Source: Acrocarpospora corrugata
GTDB taxonomy: Bacteria > Actinomycetota > Actinomycetes > Streptosporangiales > Streptosporangiaceae
Length of the DNA stretch: 53,060 nt
Direction: 5' to 3'
Assembly (NCBI RefSeq): GCF_009687845.1
Contig: NZ_BLAD01000093.1
Location: forward strand, 1 to 53,060
In this document: positions 16,688 through 23,789 of the stretch, piece after piece
How the letters are laid out: every line of letters starts with the position of its first letter
How positions within the stretch are numbered: position 1 is the stretch's first letter
Notes under the pieces: generated by a model
What the model was told of the DNA's origin: nothing
What the model saw: the letters and a program-made list of their open reading frames with translations, nothing else
Database searches by the model: none
Translations under genes and position numbers: made by a program

Positions 16688-17305
16688 ATGGGGCGTATCG
16701 CGGGCGTCACCGCCGCAGAAACCCGTGAGCGGCTGCTGACAGCGGCAGCCGAGGCTTTCGCTCAGCGCGGCTACGACGGCACGCGGGTGACCGACATCGC
16801 CGCCGCCGCGGGAGTGAGTAACGGCGCGCTCTACGCGCACTTCGGGTCGAAGGGCGAACTCCTGGTGGCCGCGTTGAGCGCGCACGGGCCGCGGCTGCTG
16901 GCCGACCTGTTCGCCGCCGACCCGGATCAGCCGATCGCGGATCTGCTGCTCGTCGCCGGGCGGCGGCTCCCGCGCCGGCGCGACGACAACGGCTACCTCA
17001 TCGTGGAGGCGCTCGTCGCGGCCCGGCGGGACGAGGACGTGGCCCGGCCGATGGGCGGTTATATCGGGCATCGGGCCGGGTGGCTCGCCGGGCTCGTCCG
17101 CGCCGCCCAGCACGGCGGCGAACTGGACGACGGGCTGTCGGCGGACGCGCTGGCCCATTTCTGCCTGCTGCTCGCGATGGGCAGTGCGCTCATCCCGCCC
17201 AGCCTGCACGAGGTCGACGAGGACGAGTGGGCCGCGCTGCTCACCCGTTTCGTCACCGCCCTCGCCCCTGCCGAGACCACCGCACCGAGGGGAGCCCCGC
17301 AGTGA
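16688..17305 (+). CDS. TetR/AcrR-family transcriptional regulator
   Basis: A 205-residue TetR-type repressor. The N-terminal helix-turn-helix is clear: TRERLLTAAAEAFAQRGYDG, then VTDIAAAAGVSNGALYAHFG and KGELLVAAL (residues about 10-57). The C-terminal ligand domain is helical and unremarkable. The start ATG 16688 has no ribosome site but sits just behind a strong promoter, so translation is probably leaderless. Its stop overlaps the GTG of the ferredoxin gene by 3 nt (GTGA), so the regulator is the first gene of a tetR-ferredoxin-P450 operon and probably controls it together with itself. The ligand is unknown; it may be the P450 substrate. Confidence 0.88.
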   Translation: MGRIAGVTAAETRERLLTAAAEAFAQRGYDGTRVTDIAAAAGVSNGALYAHFGSKGELLVAALSAHGPRLLADLFAADPDQPIADLLLVAGRRLPRRRDDNGYLIVEALVAARRDEDVARPMGGYIGHRAGWLAGLVRAAQHGGELDDGLSADALAHFCLLLAMGSALIPPSLHEVDEDEWAALLTRFVTALAPAETTAPRGAPQ

Positions 17306-17493
17306 AAGTAAAGATCAACGCCGAGCGCTGCCAGGGACACGGCCGCTGCTACGACCTCGCCCCCGGCCTGTTCGGCGACGACGAAGAAGGTTACGGCCAG
17401 GTCCTCGGCGACGGCGTCGTGCCGCCCGGCGAGGAGCAGACGGCGCGACTGATCCTGGCCAACTGTCCGGAAAGAGCGATCGAGATCCTCTAG
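17302..17493 (+). CDS. 3Fe-4S-type ferredoxin with His in the cluster motif
   Basis: A 63-residue electron carrier for the neighbouring cytochrome P450. Cysteines 10, 16 and 55 (CQGHGRC, then NCPERAI) give the C-x2-X-x2-C-xn-C-P motif of actinobacterial P450 ferredoxins; the variable position is His13 rather than Cys, as expected for a [3Fe-4S] or an unusual cluster. The rest is acidic, which suits docking to the basic proximal face of a P450. The GTG start at 17302 overlaps the tetR stop and the P450 ATG follows 11 nt after the stop, so the three genes are one transcript. No ferredoxin reductase lies in the window. Confidence 0.9.
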   Translation: MKVKINAERCQGHGRCYDLAPGLFGDDEEGYGQVLGDGVVPPGEEQTARLILANCPERAIEIL

Positions 17494-17504
17494 GGAGGCA
17501 GCAC

Positions 17505-18776
17505 ATGACCGTCGACGACCGTTTCGAGCAGGACCTCATGGAGACGGTGCGGGACCGGGTGATCGACCCGCGCAGTGCGATCATCACCGGGCCCGTCTCC
17601 GACTGGGCGACCGACTTCTCCCATGCCGAGCCGGAGTGGGCCGCCGATCCGTACCTCATTCAGGATGAGTTGCGGGAGCGGTGCCCGATCGCGCACACCG
17701 AGCGGTTCGGGGGCGGCTGGCTGCCGACGCGCTATGAGGACGTCGCGGCGATCGCGTACGACACCGACCGGTTCTCGTCGCGGGCGATCATCATGAGCAA
17801 TGTCCGGCCGCCGCTCGAACTCGCGCCGGTGGGCGGGGTGCCGCCGATCTCCTCCGACCCGCCCTTCCACCACGACGCGCGCAAGCTCCTGCTCCCGGCG
17901 TTCACCAAGACCGAGGTGGCCAAGCAGGAGCAGGCGACGCGGGCGTTCTGCCACGCGCTCATCGACGAGTTGCAGGGGCAGCCGGTCATCGACGCCGCCC
18001 GCGACTACGCCCAGCACATTCCGATGCGCGTCATCGCCGACATGCTCGGCTTCCCGCCGGAGGACGGCCCGCAGTTCCGCGAGTTCGTCGAGCACGCGCT
18101 CGAAGGCGTCAACGCCCCGCCCGAGGAGCGCGTCCCCCGGATCCAGAAGCTGTTCGACTACCTGCTCACGCAGATCCGCGACCATGTCGACAACCCGCGC
18201 GACGACCTGACCACCTACCTCATCAATATCGAGTTGTACGGCCAGAAGCTCGCGCCGACCCACGTCGCCGGCACGATGTCCCTGCTGCTCATCGCCGGTA
18301 TCGACACGACCTGGAGCGCGATCGGCGCGTCCCTGTGGCACCTGGCGAAGACGCCGGCCGACCGCGAGCGCCTGGTCGCCGAGCCCGGCCTGCTGCCGAC
18401 CGCGATCGAGGAACTGCTTCGCGCGTACGCGCCGGTCACGATGGCCCGCCTGGTCAAGGCGGACATGCACTGGAACGGCGTCGACATGAAGGCCGACGAC
18501 TGGATCCTGCTGTCGTTCCCCGCGGCCAACCGCGATCCGGCCCAGTTCGACCGGGCCGGCGAAGTCGTCATCGACCGCGAGATCAACCGGCATGCCGCGT
18601 TCGGTCTCGGCATCCACCGGTGCGCTGGCTCCCATCTGGCGCGGATGGAGCTGCGGATCGCCCTGGAGGTCTGGCTGGAACGCTTTCCGGACTTCAGCCT
18701 CGCCGACCCCGCCGCGGTGACCTGGGCCACCGGCCAGGTCCGCGGACCACGCACCCTCCCACTCCGAATCGGCTGA
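17505..18776 (+). CDS. Cytochrome P450
   Basis: A 423-residue soluble bacterial P450. The heme-binding loop FGLGIHRCAG puts the thiolate ligand at Cys373. The I-helix oxygen-activation motif AGIDTT lies near 264-269, the K-helix ExxR is EELLR, and the usual SSDPPFHHDARKLLLPAF segment follows the B-C region. GGGAGG lies 8 nt before ATG 17505. It should hydroxylate or otherwise oxidise a hydrophobic substrate with electrons from the ferredoxin encoded just upstream. The sequence resembles the ferredoxin-linked CYP families of terpene and aromatic degradation in actinomycetes, but I cannot assign a substrate. The TetR gene at the head of the operon suggests substrate induction. Confidence 0.93.
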   Translation: MTVDDRFEQDLMETVRDRVIDPRSAIITGPVSDWATDFSHAEPEWAADPYLIQDELRERCPIAHTERFGGGWLPTRYEDVAAIAYDTDRFSSRAIIMSNVRPPLELAPVGGVPPISSDPPFHHDARKLLLPAFTKTEVAKQEQATRAFCHALIDELQGQPVIDAARDYAQHIPMRVIADMLGFPPEDGPQFREFVEHALEGVNAPPEERVPRIQKLFDYLLTQIRDHVDNPRDDLTTYLINIELYGQKLAPTHVAGTMSLLLIAGIDTTWSAIGASLWHLAKTPADRERLVAEPGLLPTAIEELLRAYAPVTMARLVKADMHWNGVDMKADDWILLSFPAANRDPAQFDRAGEVVIDREINRHAAFGLGIHRCAGSHLARMELRIALEVWLERFPDFSLADPAAVTWATGQVRGPRTLPLRIG

Positions 18777-18865
18777 CCGGGGGCTCACTCCGCCCGTAAG
18801 GCACTGTGCGGATGCTCGGCACCTTGGCCGAGGTCCCTTGGATGTTCCCTCCGGCGCGATGGATT

Positions 18866-18894
18866 TTGACTCGCGAGATTCCATCTATTATTGT
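18866..18894 (+). promoter_or_regulatory. Promoter of arsR1-arsM, near-leaderless
   Basis: TTGACT (18866-18871), 17-nt spacer, TATTGT (18889-18894). Transcription would start about 2-4 nt before ATG 18904. The spacer and start region are AT-rich within GC-rich DNA and probably hold the ArsR1 operator, though I see no long perfect dyad. Confidence 0.5.
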
Positions 18895-18903
18895 CGATTA
18901 ACG

Positions 18904-19239
18904 ATGAATGAGTCGATAGGGCCGCTGGGCCGAGCCGAGGCCGTGGAGTACGCGAGCTGGTTCAAGGCGCTGGCCGACGCCACCCGGATCCAGATCGTCT
19001 CCCTGCTGGCCAGGAGGCGGGAGCCGATGACCGTCGGCGAGATCGTCGCCGCGTCGGGGGTCGGGCAGTCGACGGTCTCCCACCATCTGAAGATCCTTGC
19101 CGATGTGCGGTTCGTGCTGGTGGAGCGGCGGGGCACCGCCGGCCTGTACCGGATCAACGGAGAATGCGTGAGCTGCTTCCCCACCGCCGCCGACGTGGTG
19201 ATGGGCAACCCCGTTCCCGTCACACCCACCTGTGAGTGA
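18904..19239 (+). CDS. arsR: ArsR-family arsenic-responsive repressor 1
   Basis: A 111-residue winged-helix repressor. WFKALADATRIQIVSLL and VGQSTVSHHLKILADV (about 55-68) form the helix-turn-helix. The metalloid site is probably the C-terminal pair Cys88-x2-Cys91 in GECVSCFPTAADVVMG, a signature I know from actinobacterial ArsR proteins that precede arsenite methyltransferases. There is no N-terminal Cys-Cys pair as in the other two ArsR proteins here, so it is a different ArsR subtype. ATG 18904 has no ribosome site but lies just after a promoter; ATG 18908 is out of frame. The stop at 19239 lies 10 nt before the arsM ATG, so the two are cotranscribed. Confidence 0.88.
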   Translation: MNESIGPLGRAEAVEYASWFKALADATRIQIVSLLARRREPMTVGEIVAASGVGQSTVSHHLKILADVRFVLVERRGTAGLYRINGECVSCFPTAADVVMGNPVPVTPTCE

Positions 19240-19249
19240 GGAAGACGCC

Positions 19250-20491
19250 ATGGCACAAGAGATGGCACACGAGAAGGTCATCGCCCGCTACTCCGCCCTG
19301 GCCCGTGCCGCACTGGACGGTGCGAGCGTGGTCGACTGCTCGGCCGAGGAGTTCGCGCAGGGCGGGTTCGGGACCGTCGGTTACGAGGACACCTCGCAGC
19401 TGCCCGATGGGGCGTTGCGGGCCAGTCTCGGTTGCGGCAATCCGGTCGCCGTGGCCGAACTGCGCGCCGGGGAGAGCGTGCTGGATCTGGGCTCGGGTGG
19501 TGGCATCGACGTGCTGCTGTCGGCGCGCCGGGTCGGCCCGTACGGCAAGGTATACGGCCTGGACGCCAGCCCCGACATGGTCGAGCTGGCCCGGCGCAAC
19601 GCGCGGGAGGCCGGCGCGGGCAACACCGAGTTCCTGCACGGCAGCATCGAGGCCGTCCCGCTGCCGGAGCGGGCGGTGGACGTCGTCATCTCCAACTGCG
19701 TGATCAACCTGTCCAGCGACAAGGCGGCCGTGCTGGCCGAGGCGTACCGGGTCTTGAAGCCCGGCGGCCGGTTCGGCGTCAGCGACGTGGTCAGCGACAC
19801 CGCCCTGGACGACGAACGCCGGGCGGCGGCCGAGCGACGGATCGGCTGCGTCGCCGGGTCCCTCACCGTTCAGAAGTATCGTGATCTGCTGCTGGCGGCC
19901 GGATTCGTCGGCGCGAGCATCACCAAGACCGCCGACCACGGCGACGGCGTGCATTCGGCGATCATCCAGGCGCGCAAGCCCGCCATCTCGCCCGGTCTGG
20001 AGATCCGCCCGATGCGCGACGCCGACGCCGGGCAGGTGCTGGCCATCTACCAGGCCGGCCTGGACACCGGCCAGGCCAGCTTCGAAACCGTGGCTCCCGG
20101 CTGGGATGCCTTCCTGGCGGGCAAGCTGGCCCGGCCGCGGTATGTGGCCGTCGACACCGAGACGGGCGGCGATGGTGAGGTTGTCGGCTGGGTGGCCGCC
20201 GCGCCGGTCTCGGCTCGCCCGGTGTACGCCGGGGTGGTCGAGCACAGCCTCTACGTCCACCCGGCCTGCCAGGCCCACGGCATCGGCCGGGCCCTGCTGA
20301 CCGCCTTCATCGCCGCCTGCCAGGACGCCGGGATCTGGACGATCCAGACGGGGATCTTCCCGGAGAATCTCGCGAGCCTGTCCCTGCACCAGGCGCTCGG
20401 CTTCCGCGTGGTCGGCACCCGCGAACGCATCGGCCGCCACCACGGCCTTTGGCGCGACGTCCTGCTGCTGGAACGGCGCACCGGTCCCTGA
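19250..20491 (+). CDS. arsM: Fusion of arsenite methyltransferase ArsM and acetyltransferase ArsN
   Basis: A 413-residue two-domain enzyme. Residues 1-245 are ArsM, an S-adenosylmethionine-dependent As(III) methyltransferase: SAM motif DLGSGGGID (79-87), SNCVINLSSDK, RVLKPGGRFGVSDVV, and the conserved cysteines 62 (LGCGNP), 150 and 200, with Cys30 as a fourth. Residues 249-413 are a GNAT domain of the ArsN1/phosphinothricin acetyltransferase type: EIRPMRDADA, ASFETVAPGW, VVGWVAAAPVS, QAHGIGRALL, WTIQTGIFPENLASLSLH, ERIGRHHGLWRDV. ArsN1 acetylates the organoarsenical antibiotic arsinothricin. ATG 19250 is preferred because GAGGAAG lies 5 nt upstream; GTG 19232 would overlap the arsR stop. One polypeptide thus could methylate inorganic arsenite and block a trivalent arsinothricin. 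Substrate of the GNAT half is inferred. Confidence 0.9.
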   Translation: MAQEMAHEKVIARYSALARAALDGASVVDCSAEEFAQGGFGTVGYEDTSQLPDGALRASLGCGNPVAVAELRAGESVLDLGSGGGIDVLLSARRVGPYGKVYGLDASPDMVELARRNAREAGAGNTEFLHGSIEAVPLPERAVDVVISNCVINLSSDKAAVLAEAYRVLKPGGRFGVSDVVSDTALDDERRAAAERRIGCVAGSLTVQKYRDLLLAAGFVGASITKTADHGDGVHSAIIQARKPAISPGLEIRPMRDADAGQVLAIYQAGLDTGQASFETVAPGWDAFLAGKLARPRYVAVDTETGGDGEVVGWVAAAPVSARPVYAGVVEHSLYVHPACQAHGIGRALLTAFIAACQDAGIWTIQTGIFPENLASLSLHQALGFRVVGTRERIGRHHGLWRDVLLLERRTGP

Positions 20492-20537
20492 GGGCACGCC
20501 GCCGCTTCGAGATCGATTGTGTCAAAATAGATGCTCA

Positions 20538-20559
20538 TTGATATCGATTGATCTCGATA
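20538..20559 (+). promoter_or_regulatory. Operator upstream of arsR2
   Basis: TATCGA-TTGATC-TCGATA at 20542-20559 is a perfect 6-6-6 inverted repeat; the same stretch also reads as two tandem 10-mers, TTGATATCGA and TTGATCTCGA (20538-20557). This is the size and symmetry expected for an ArsR dimer and it ends 10 nt before the arsR2 start, so binding should block initiation. Confidence 0.6.
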
Positions 20560-20569
20560 AGGACGTGTC

Positions 20570-20917
20570 GTGAAGGATCTCCCCCCGCTGGCCTGCTGCT
20601 CGCCGCTGGCCCGCGAACCGCTGGACGACCAGCGGTCGGCCGAGCTGTCGCGGGTGTTCAAGGCGCTCGGTGACCCGGTGCGGCTGCGCATTCTGTCGAT
20701 CGTGGCCGCGCATGAAAACGGTGAGGCGTGCGTATGCGATCTGACCGCCGCCTTCACGCTCTCGCAGCCGACCATCAGCCACCACCTGAAGGTGCTCAAG
20801 GAGGTGGGCCTGCTCACCAGCGAGCGCCGCGCCTCCTGGGTGTACTACCGCCTGGTACCCCAGACGCTCATCGACCTCTCGGGCCTACTGGCCGCACCCG
20901 AGCAGGTGAACCGGTGA
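20570..20917 (+). CDS. arsR: ArsR-family arsenic-responsive repressor 2
   Basis: A 115-residue As(III)-sensing repressor. The helix-turn-helix is LSQPTISHHLKVLKEVGLL, with the wing at ERRASWVYYRL. Cys9-Cys10 near the N-terminus and Cys54/Cys56 (ACVCDL) match the Corynebacterium-type ArsR site, in which an N-terminal Cys pair and a Cys before the recognition helix bind arsenite. GTG 20570 is preceded by AAGGA at a good distance. Its stop overlaps the GTG of the channel gene, so it is the first gene of an arsR-aqp unit. It is a close paralogue of ArsR3 at 24287. Confidence 0.92.
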   Translation: MKDLPPLACCSPLAREPLDDQRSAELSRVFKALGDPVRLRILSIVAAHENGEACVCDLTAAFTLSQPTISHHLKVLKEVGLLTSERRASWVYYRLVPQTLIDLSGLLAAPEQVNR

Positions 20918-21639
20918 TCTCTCTGTCCCGCCGGCTGCTGGCCGAATTTCTGGGTACGGGCCTGCTGGTGGCCGTGGTCGTGGGCTCGGGCATCATGGCC
21001 CAGACCCTGTCCCCGGGTCAGATCGGCCTGCAGTTACTGGAGAATTCCACGGCCACGGTGTTCGGTCTGGCCGTGCTGATCGTGGTCCTCGGGCCGGTGT
21101 CGGGCGCGCACTTCAACCCGGTGGTGTCGATGGCCGACTGGTGGCAGGGACGCCAGAGCGGAAACGGCCTGTCGGTTCGCGAGCTGGGCGGCTATGTCCT
21201 GGCCCAGGTGCTGGGGGCGATCGGCGGCGCGATGCTGGCCAACGCCATGTTCGCCGAGCCGGTCGTCACCTGGTCGGTGACCGAGCGGTCCAGCGCGGCT
21301 TTGTGGCTGGGCGAGGTGGTCGCGACGGCGGGCCTGATCCTGGTGATCTTCGCGCTCACCCGTTCCGGCCGTACGGCTGTAGCGCCGATGGCGGTGGCCG
21401 CCTACATCGGCGCGGCCTACTGGTTCACTTCCTCCACCAGCTTCGCCAACCCGGCCGTCACCATCGGCCGCGCCTTCTCCGACACCTTCGCCGGGATCGC
21501 CCCCGCCTCCGTCCCCGGCTTCGTACTCGCCCAGCTGGTCGGCGGGGTCGTCGGCTTCCTGCTGGTCCAGGGGCTGTTCGGCCGTCCGGGCGCTGATGTG
21601 CCGGAGCCGGTGATGGGGGATTCGGCGGCCGGTCGCTGA
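20914..21639 (+). CDS. aqpS: MIP-family channel, AqpS-like arsenite channel
   Basis: A 241-residue aquaglyceroporin-family channel with six membrane segments and both pore motifs: NPV in SGAHFNPVVS (loop B) and NPA in SFANPAVT (loop E). The first motif deviates from the canonical NPA. In ars operons such channels (AqpS of Sinorhizobium) let arsenite formed inside the cell flow out down its gradient. GTG 20914 overlaps the arsR2 stop by 3 nt, so expression is arsenic-controlled and translationally coupled. Because no ArsB or ACR3 gene lies in the window, this is the best candidate for the arsenite exit route of the plus-strand cluster. A residue after NPA differs from water channels, but selectivity cannot be judged by eye. 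Confidence 0.9.
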   Translation: MISLSRRLLAEFLGTGLLVAVVVGSGIMAQTLSPGQIGLQLLENSTATVFGLAVLIVVLGPVSGAHFNPVVSMADWWQGRQSGNGLSVRELGGYVLAQVLGAIGGAMLANAMFAEPVVTWSVTERSSAALWLGEVVATAGLILVIFALTRSGRTAVAPMAVAAYIGAAYWFTSSTSFANPAVTIGRAFSDTFAGIAPASVPGFVLAQLVGGVVGFLLVQGLFGRPGADVPEPVMGDSAAGR

Positions 21640-21669
21640 TCCGTTCACCTGCCCGCCACCAGATCGCCG

Positions 21670-21684
21670 TTTGACGCGTTCAAA
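21670..21684 (+). promoter_or_regulatory. Upstream dyad before the ArsR-phosphatase fusion gene
   Basis: TTTGA-CGCGT-TCAAA is a perfect 5-5-5 inverted repeat 24 nt before the start codon. It is a plausible ArsR site, distinct from the start-codon dyad just downstream. Confidence 0.45.
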
Positions 21685-21685
21685 T

Positions 21686-21722
21686 CCAGTCAGCGAATAT
21701 TGAGTCAATGGACGCTGACTGG
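21686..21722 (+). promoter_or_regulatory. Nested palindrome over the start codon of the ArsR fusion gene
   Basis: Outer arms CCAGTCAGCG (21686-21695) and CGCTGACTGG (21713-21722) are perfect 10-bp inverted repeats. An inner palindrome TTGAGTCAA (21700-21708) shares exactly the same centre at 21704. The ATG at 21708 lies inside. A DNA operator, or an RNA hairpin hiding the start codon, would both give tight autoregulation. Confidence 0.6.
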
Positions 21723-22388
21723 ATTGAGGCGGTGGCGGCGCGGGCCCGGGTGCACGCCGCGCTCGGGGACCCCGCGCGGCTGTCGATCGTGGACCGGCTC
21801 GCTCTGGGCGACGCATCGCCGGGCGAGCTCGGCCAGGAACTGGGCCTGGCCACCAACCTGTTCGCCCATCACATGAAGATCCTGCACGAGGCGGGCGTGG
21901 TCGAGCGGCACCGCTCGGAAGGCGACCGGCGCCGCACCTATCTGCGGCTGATGCCGGGCAGCCTGGACCGGCTGCTGCCCGCCCCGCTGCGGCGGGCTCC
22001 CCGGGTGGTGTTCGTGTGCACCCACAACTCCGCCCGCTCCCAGCTCGCGGCGGCCCTGTGGCGGCGGCGCAGCGCGGTGCCCGCCGCCTCGGCCGGTACG
22101 GTTCCGGCCCAGCGGGTCAATCCGCAGGCGGTCGAGCTCGCCCGCCGCCATGGGCTGAACCTGGACACGGCCCGAACCACCCACCTCCACGACGTGCTGC
22201 GGCCCGATGACCTGGTCGTGGCCGTCTGCGACAGCGCCCACGAACAACTCGGCGACCGCGACCGCCTGCACTGGTCGATCCCCGACCCCGTCCGCGCAGA
22301 CACCGACGCCGCCTTCGAACACGCCTTCACCGACATCACCGGCCGCATCGACCGGCTGGCCCCCGCCATCCAATCCCCGCAGGAGTAA
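21708..22388 (+). CDS. ArsR repressor fused to ArsC-like low-MW phosphatase domain
   Basis: A 226-residue fusion. Residues 1-90 form an ArsR winged helix: ARVHAALGDPARLSIVDRL, then GLATNLFAHHMKILHEAGVV and a wing with GDRRRTYLRL. Residues 98-220 form a low-molecular-weight phosphatase/arsenate-reductase fold with the P-loop VCTHNSARSQ (C104-x5-R110) and the late acid region HWSIPDP (DP loop). The sensor and an enzyme that makes or binds arsenite are thus in one chain. Whether the enzyme half is active cannot be told; the resolving cysteines of the neighbouring ArsC proteins are not obvious, although Cys residues follow near VAVCDS. ATG 21708 lies within a nested palindrome. The next gene begins 3 nt after its stop. 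Confidence 0.88.
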   Translation: MDADWIEAVAARARVHAALGDPARLSIVDRLALGDASPGELGQELGLATNLFAHHMKILHEAGVVERHRSEGDRRRTYLRLMPGSLDRLLPAPLRRAPRVVFVCTHNSARSQLAAALWRRRSAVPAASAGTVPAQRVNPQAVELARRHGLNLDTARTTHLHDVLRPDDLVVAVCDSAHEQLGDRDRLHWSIPDPVRADTDAAFEHAFTDITGRIDRLAPAIQSPQE

Positions 22389-22391
22389 GTC

Positions 22392-23045
22392 ATGCCCGAG
22401 ACCTACCAGCGTGCCGGCCTGAGCGTCGACCAGCAGCACGCCCTGCTCACGGCCGCCCGTAACCTCGGCGACCAGTTCACCGGCACCTTCAGCACCGAGA
22501 CCATCGAACGTTTCCTGCACACCAGCTACGACCAGTTCGCCGAGAAGGCCGTCATCCCCACCTTCCTGCCGCTGCTGGCCGAACGCTTCGCCCGCCAGCG
22601 CCTGACCGCCCTGGCCCGGGTAGAAGGCAGCGCTGACGACGGCCTCCCGATCGTGCTGTTCCTATGCGTGCACAACGCCGGACGCAGCCAGATGGCCATG
22701 GGCTTCTTCGCCCACCTGGCCGCAGACCGCGCGGTGGCCTGGTCGGGCGGGTCGGAGTTCGCCGGCGAGATCAACCCCGCCGCCGTGGCCAGCATGGCCG
22801 AACGCGGCATCGACATCTCGAAAGAGTTCCCGAAGCCGTGGACCGAGGAGATCATCCGTGCCGCCGACGTGGTGGTCACCATGGGCTGCGGCGACGCCTG
22901 CCCCATCTACCCCGGCAAGCGCTACCTGGACTGGGAACTGGACGACCCCGCGGGCAAGAGCGCCGAGGATGTACGGCCGATCCGCGATGAGATCGAACGC
23001 CGCGTCCGCGCCCTCCTGGACGAGCTCCACGTCCCCGCCTCCTGA
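22392..23045 (+). CDS. arsC: Arsenate reductase ArsC with N-terminal helical domain
   Basis: A 217-residue arsenate reductase. Residues 1-80 form a helical domain (QFTGTFSTETIERFLHTSYD) common in actinobacterial ArsC. Residues 86-212 are the low-MW phosphatase fold with LCVHNAGRSQ (nucleophile Cys92, Arg98) and the redox segment MGCGDACPIYPGKRYLDW with two further cysteines. It reduces As(V) to As(III) using mycothiol/mycoredoxin or thioredoxin; the coupling is not decidable here. ATG 22392 follows GGAG at good distance and starts 3 nt after the ArsR-phosphatase fusion gene, so both are on one transcript. It has the same layout as the next gene, suggesting duplication. Confidence 0.92.
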   Translation: MPETYQRAGLSVDQQHALLTAARNLGDQFTGTFSTETIERFLHTSYDQFAEKAVIPTFLPLLAERFARQRLTALARVEGSADDGLPIVLFLCVHNAGRSQMAMGFFAHLAADRAVAWSGGSEFAGEINPAAVASMAERGIDISKEFPKPWTEEIIRAADVVVTMGCGDACPIYPGKRYLDWELDDPAGKSAEDVRPIRDEIERRVRALLDELHVPAS

Positions 23046-23080
23046 CCACGACCTGACCACGACATCTCCGGAACGCACCC

Positions 23081-23734
23081 GTGACTGCCATCCCCGCCGC
23101 TGACGGCCACCTGGCCGGCGACCCGCTGCTGAACCGGATCGTCGATCAGCTCAGCACCCGTTTCGCGGGGCGGTTCTGCACCGAGACGATCAGAGGCTAC
23201 GTGCACGACTCCTACCGCGGTCTGCGACAGGACGCCCGGGTCATGGCGCACCTGCATATCCTGACCCAGCGATTCGCCACCGAGCGGCTCACCGCGCTGG
23301 CCCAGGTGAAGGGGTACATCCCCAAGCTGGAGGTGGAGGTGCTGTACGTGTGCGGCGGCAACGCCGGCCGCTCCCAGATGGCCGCCGCCTTCACCCGCAA
23401 GTACGGCGGGGACTGGCTGCACGTACGGACCGCCGGTTCCCGGCCCGCCGCCACCATCCACCCCCCGGTCGTTCAGGCGCTGGCCGAGGTCGGCCTGTTT
23501 CCGGCGATGGAGTTCCCCAAGCCGCTGACCGACGACGTCGTCCAGGCCGCCGACGTGGTGGTCACCCTGGGCTGCGCGGACGCCTGCCCGGTCCACCCGG
23601 GCAGACGCTACCTGGACTGGGACCTGCCCGACCCCCGCGACCGTCCGATCGATGAGGTCCGGGCGATCAGGGACCGCATCGACACCCAGGTACGCCAGTT
23701 GGTCGCAGAGCTCAAACAGCCTGTTCCGCTGTAG
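23081..23734 (+). CDS. Second ArsC-type reductase with altered P-loop
   Basis: A 217-residue paralogue of the preceding arsC. The N-terminal helical domain is retained (RFAGRFCTETIRGYVHDSYR). The catalytic domain has VCGGNAGRSQ, so Cys91 and Arg97 are kept but the usual Val-His of CVHNAGRS is replaced by Gly-Gly. The redox segment LGCADACPVHPGRRYLDWD is conserved. The start is GTG 23081, 36 nt after the previous stop, with only a weak ribosome site. It is probably still an arsenate reductase; the P-loop change may alter substrate or rate. An alternative is a redox partner or a decaying duplicate, but the frame is intact. Confidence 0.85.
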   Translation: MTAIPAADGHLAGDPLLNRIVDQLSTRFAGRFCTETIRGYVHDSYRGLRQDARVMAHLHILTQRFATERLTALAQVKGYIPKLEVEVLYVCGGNAGRSQMAAAFTRKYGGDWLHVRTAGSRPAATIHPPVVQALAEVGLFPAMEFPKPLTDDVVQAADVVVTLGCADACPVHPGRRYLDWDLPDPRDRPIDEVRAIRDRIDTQVRQLVAELKQPVPL

Positions 23735-23789
23735 CCCACATCCGCTGTGATTCCACAGGAATATCCGCGCGAGGAAAGGATCTGTTCGC

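Noticed and set aside
20914-21639. ACR3-type arsenite pump
   Set aside because: Six helices with NPV and NPA pore motifs identify a MIP channel; the ACR3 signature cysteine and ten-helix layout are absent.
23081-23734. Second ArsC as a pseudogene
   Set aside because: The P-loop differs but the frame, nucleophile Cys, Arg and the redox segment are intact, so it is kept as a functional gene.
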